Below are positions 5,005 to 6,675 of a DNA stretch of 6,675 nt, one piece after another. A model generated the notes under the pieces. That model was not told where the DNA came from. It was given only the letters and a program-made list of their open reading frames with translations, and searched no databases. The stretch's first letter is position 1; the number at the start of each line of letters is the position of its first letter. The stretch is from the NCBI GenBank assembly GCA_903929895.1, contig CAIYWM010000101.1, positions 1-6,675 of the forward strand. The letters are read 5' to 3'. The position numbers were made by a program, and so were the translations under genes. Source of the DNA: an uncultured Alphaproteobacteria bacterium. GTDB lineage: Bacteria; Pseudomonadota; Alphaproteobacteria; Reyranellales; Reyranellaceae.

Positions 5005-5964
5005 ATGCGTCGTCGTGCGTTCACCGCCTCGGCCTTTGCAACCGCGCTCGCATCGCCTGCGATCGCCCAGGCGCCCTGGCCCAGCAAGCCACTTCGGCTC
5101 GTCATCCCCTATCCGCCGGGCGGGCCGTCGGACGTTTCGAGCCGCATCGTCATGGAGCGCGCCGCGCAGCTCCTCGGCCAGAGCGTGCTGTTCGACAACA
5201 AGGCCGGCGCCTCCGGCATGATCGGGGCGGAGTTCGTGAAGAACCAGCCGGTCGATCATCACACGTTTCTCACGACGACGACGGCGATGGTCTGCATCAC
5301 GCGACACCTGCAGCCGATCCCCTTCGACCCGGATCGCGACATCATCCCGGTCTCGCGCATGACGACCTCGTGGGGCGCTTTCGCCGTCCACCCGTCGGTG
5401 CCGGCCAACACGGTCGCGGAGTTCGTGGCCTATGCGAAGGCCAATCCGGGCAAGCTCAACTACGGCTCTGCCGGCCTGGCCACCATCACCCACCTGTTCG
5501 GTGAGATGCTCTGCCTCGAAGCCGGCATCAAAATGACGCACGTTCCCTATCGCGGCAGCGCGCCCGCGACCAATGCGCTGCTGGCCGGCGAGATCCAGGC
5601 GCAGTTCGACCAGACCACCCTGCCGCACATCAAGGCGGGCAAACTGCGCGCCCTCGCGATGCTGGCCGAAGTGCGCCACCCTGATTTCCCGGACGTCCCG
5701 ACCCTTCAGGAGACCGGATACGGCAAAGAGGGCGGCGATTCCTGGTTCGGCATCCTCGCCCCTGCGGGCACCTCGCCCGAGGCGATCGCGCGCCTCGACA
5801 AGGCGATTGCCGACGCCCTGCGCGCACCCGACATCATGGCCAAGGTCCACAATGGCGGCATGCGCGTGACCTATCTCAACCCCGCGGATTTCAGGAAACA
5901 GATCGGCGCCGAGAGCGCGACGTTCGGTACGATCATCAAGAAGGGCGATATCAAGCTGCCCTGA
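5005..5964 (+). CDS. Bug-family tripartite tricarboxylate transporter substrate-binding protein
   Basis: This 319-residue periplasmic solute-binding protein belongs to the Bug/TctC family, whose members usually capture carboxylates or aromatic acids. A signal peptide is visible: basic MRRR, a hydrophobic Ala-rich core, and an AxA site near residues 19-23 (SPAIAQA). The mature protein opens with WPSKPLRLVIPYPPGGPSD (25-43), the family's first ligand-loop motif. Next come the QSVLFDNKAGASGMIGAEFV segment (59-78) and GKLNYGSAG (149-157), followed by HVPYRGSAPATNALLAGEIQ (179-198). The later part holds GKLRALAML (212-220), PDVPTLQETGYG (229-240) and FGILAPAGT (248-256). The usual DGYTLL after the second motif is DHHTFL here. 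The length is typical. No tctA or tctB lies nearby, so it is an orphan receptor in this window, as many Bug proteins are. The ligand is unknown. It diverges from the DUF1801 gene and converges, 20 bp away, on the MFS gene. Confidence 0.95.
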   Translation: MRRRAFTASAFATALASPAIAQAPWPSKPLRLVIPYPPGGPSDVSSRIVMERAAQLLGQSVLFDNKAGASGMIGAEFVKNQPVDHHTFLTTTTAMVCITRHLQPIPFDPDRDIIPVSRMTTSWGAFAVHPSVPANTVAEFVAYAKANPGKLNYGSAGLATITHLFGEMLCLEAGIKMTHVPYRGSAPATNALLAGEIQAQFDQTTLPHIKAGKLRALAMLAEVRHPDFPDVPTLQETGYGKEGGDSWFGILAPAGTSPEAIARLDKAIADALRAPDIMAKVHNGGMRVTYLNPADFRKQIGAESATFGTIIKKGDIKLP

Positions 5965-5984
5965 TGGCGGGCGGCCTCACCTCG

Positions 5985-6675
5985 TCAAGATTTGCGACGG
6001 GAGCGAGGCTCCGACGACCAGACGCCCGGCCAGAGAAGCGACAGCAGCAGTACGGCCAGCAAGCCGCCGCCTGCCGCCACGAAGGCGAAGCGATAGCCGG
6101 CGAGGAAGCCGCCCGTGTTCATGAAACCCTGCGCGCCATGGGCCTGCAAAGCGGTCAATACCGAGGCGCCGGCGACGATGCCGATCGTGCGGGTCAGCAG
6201 CGACAGGCTGCCCGCGACTCCACGGTCGCGCGGCGGCAGGGTGGCGGTGACGATGTCGGTATAGGCGACCGTGAGCAGGCCCTGCCCCATCCCCTCCAGC
6301 ACCAGCAGGGCCGCCACGACGAGCAGCGGCGTGTCGATCCCGGTGAAGCCCAGCGGCAGCAGGCCGAGGCCCACGCAGGCGACGCCCGCGAACACCGTCG
6401 GCCGTTGGCCGATCCGGCTCACCAGGAAGGCCGAGAGCGGCGCCCCGGTCAGGCTGCCGCCATAGGCCATCGCCAGCACGATGCCGACGCCCAGCGGCGT
6501 CAGCTTCAGCACGTTCACGAGGTAATAGGGCGTCAGCAGCAGGATGGCGAAGCCCGCGAGGTTGGCGAGCGCATTGAGCACGTTGGGGATCGTGAAGCGC
6601 GGATCGGCGAAGAGCGACGGCCGGATGATCGGCTCCGGCACCCGGTTGGCGCGGCGGACATAGGCCACGATCAGG
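5985..6675 (-). CDS. MFS transporter, DHA2-like drug exporter (C-terminal part, 5' end off the window)
   Basis: The frame is open to the right edge and ends at the TGA at 5985-5987, so the N-terminal half is missing from the window. About 230 residues are present. The first residues (LIVAYVRRANRVPEPIIRP) read as the end of a membrane helix followed by the cytoplasmic loop that often carries ...PEP...LF in 14-helix DHA2 pumps. The GTG at 6668 is internal, not the true start. Six further membrane segments follow, roughly: NVLNALANLAGFAILLLTPY, GVGIVLAMAYGGSLTGAPLSA, VFAGVACVGLGLLPLGF, LLVVAALLVLEGMGQGLL, GSLSLLTRTIGIVAGASVL and FAFVAAGGGLLAVLLLSLLW. A basic tail (SRRKS) ends the protein. It is probably a proton-driven inner-membrane exporter of hydrophobic compounds, but the substrate is unknown. 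Confidence 0.87.
   Translation of the reverse strand, partial: LIVAYVRRANRVPEPIIRPSLFADPRFTIPNVLNALANLAGFAILLLTPYYLVNVLKLTPLGVGIVLAMAYGGSLTGAPLSAFLVSRIGQRPTVFAGVACVGLGLLPLGFTGIDTPLLVVAALLVLEGMGQGLLTVAYTDIVTATLPPRDRGVAGSLSLLTRTIGIVAGASVLTALQAHGAQGFMNTGGFLAGYRFAFVAAGGGLLAVLLLSLLWPGVWSSEPRSRRKS

Noticed and set aside
4552..5850. 432-codon minus-strand open frame across the Bug gene and the DUF1801 gene
   Set aside because: It runs antisense to the Bug-family gene and out of frame with DUF1801; low-complexity composition and no motifs.
5965..5984. Possible terminator between the Bug and MFS genes
   Set aside because: The gap is only 20 bp and shows no inverted repeat or T-run.

Overview
The window looks like chromosomal DNA from a high-GC alphaproteobacterium. 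The coding frames have GC-rich third positions and the intergenic gaps are short. The NAD kinase is the short, roughly 260-residue type. Families common in soil Alphaproteobacteria are present: a Bug-type tricarboxylate-receptor protein, an AbrB-type membrane protein and a TfdA/TauD-like dioxygenase. A Reyranella- or Bradyrhizobium-like source is possible, but the sequence alone does not fix the genus. I saw no rRNA, tRNA, CRISPR array, transposase or phage gene.

Layout. (1) 1-117 is non-coding and holds a hairpin that probably ends transcription of the dioxygenase gene on the minus strand (118-996). (2) 997-1099 is a divergent promoter region. From it nadK (1100-1882, plus) runs into an AbrB-family membrane protein gene (1879-2970, plus). 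The two overlap by 4 bp and the second starts at TTG; its Shine-Dalgarno and start lie in a perfect 7-bp hairpin, which suggests translational coupling. (3) 2971-3114 separates two converging genes and holds a possible terminator hairpin and an AT-rich array of four 9-bp units. (4) A short-chain dehydrogenase gene (minus) and a cytidine/guanine/tRNA-adenosine deaminase-fold gene (plus) diverge from about 3937-4065, where there is a bulged palindrome. (5) The deaminase gene ends tail-to-tail inside the end of a DUF1801 gene (4500-4910, minus), which looks leaderless. Its upstream 14-mer is repeated upstream of the dehydrogenase gene. (6) A Bug-family periplasmic binding protein gene (5005-5964, plus) converges on the C-terminal half of an MFS exporter gene (minus) that runs off the right edge.

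How the genes fit together. Only nadK-AbrB looks like an operon; the rest are single genes on alternating strands. The dioxygenase, dehydrogenase, binding protein and MFS pump are typical of an accessory patch for uptake, oxidation and export of small organic acids or xenobiotics, but no shared pathway can be shown. I found no convincing new multi-gene system. The most interesting signals are small regulatory ones: the hairpin at the nadK/AbrB junction, the shared upstream 14-mer with an apparent leaderless start, the dyad next to it, and the AT-rich 9-bp repeats.
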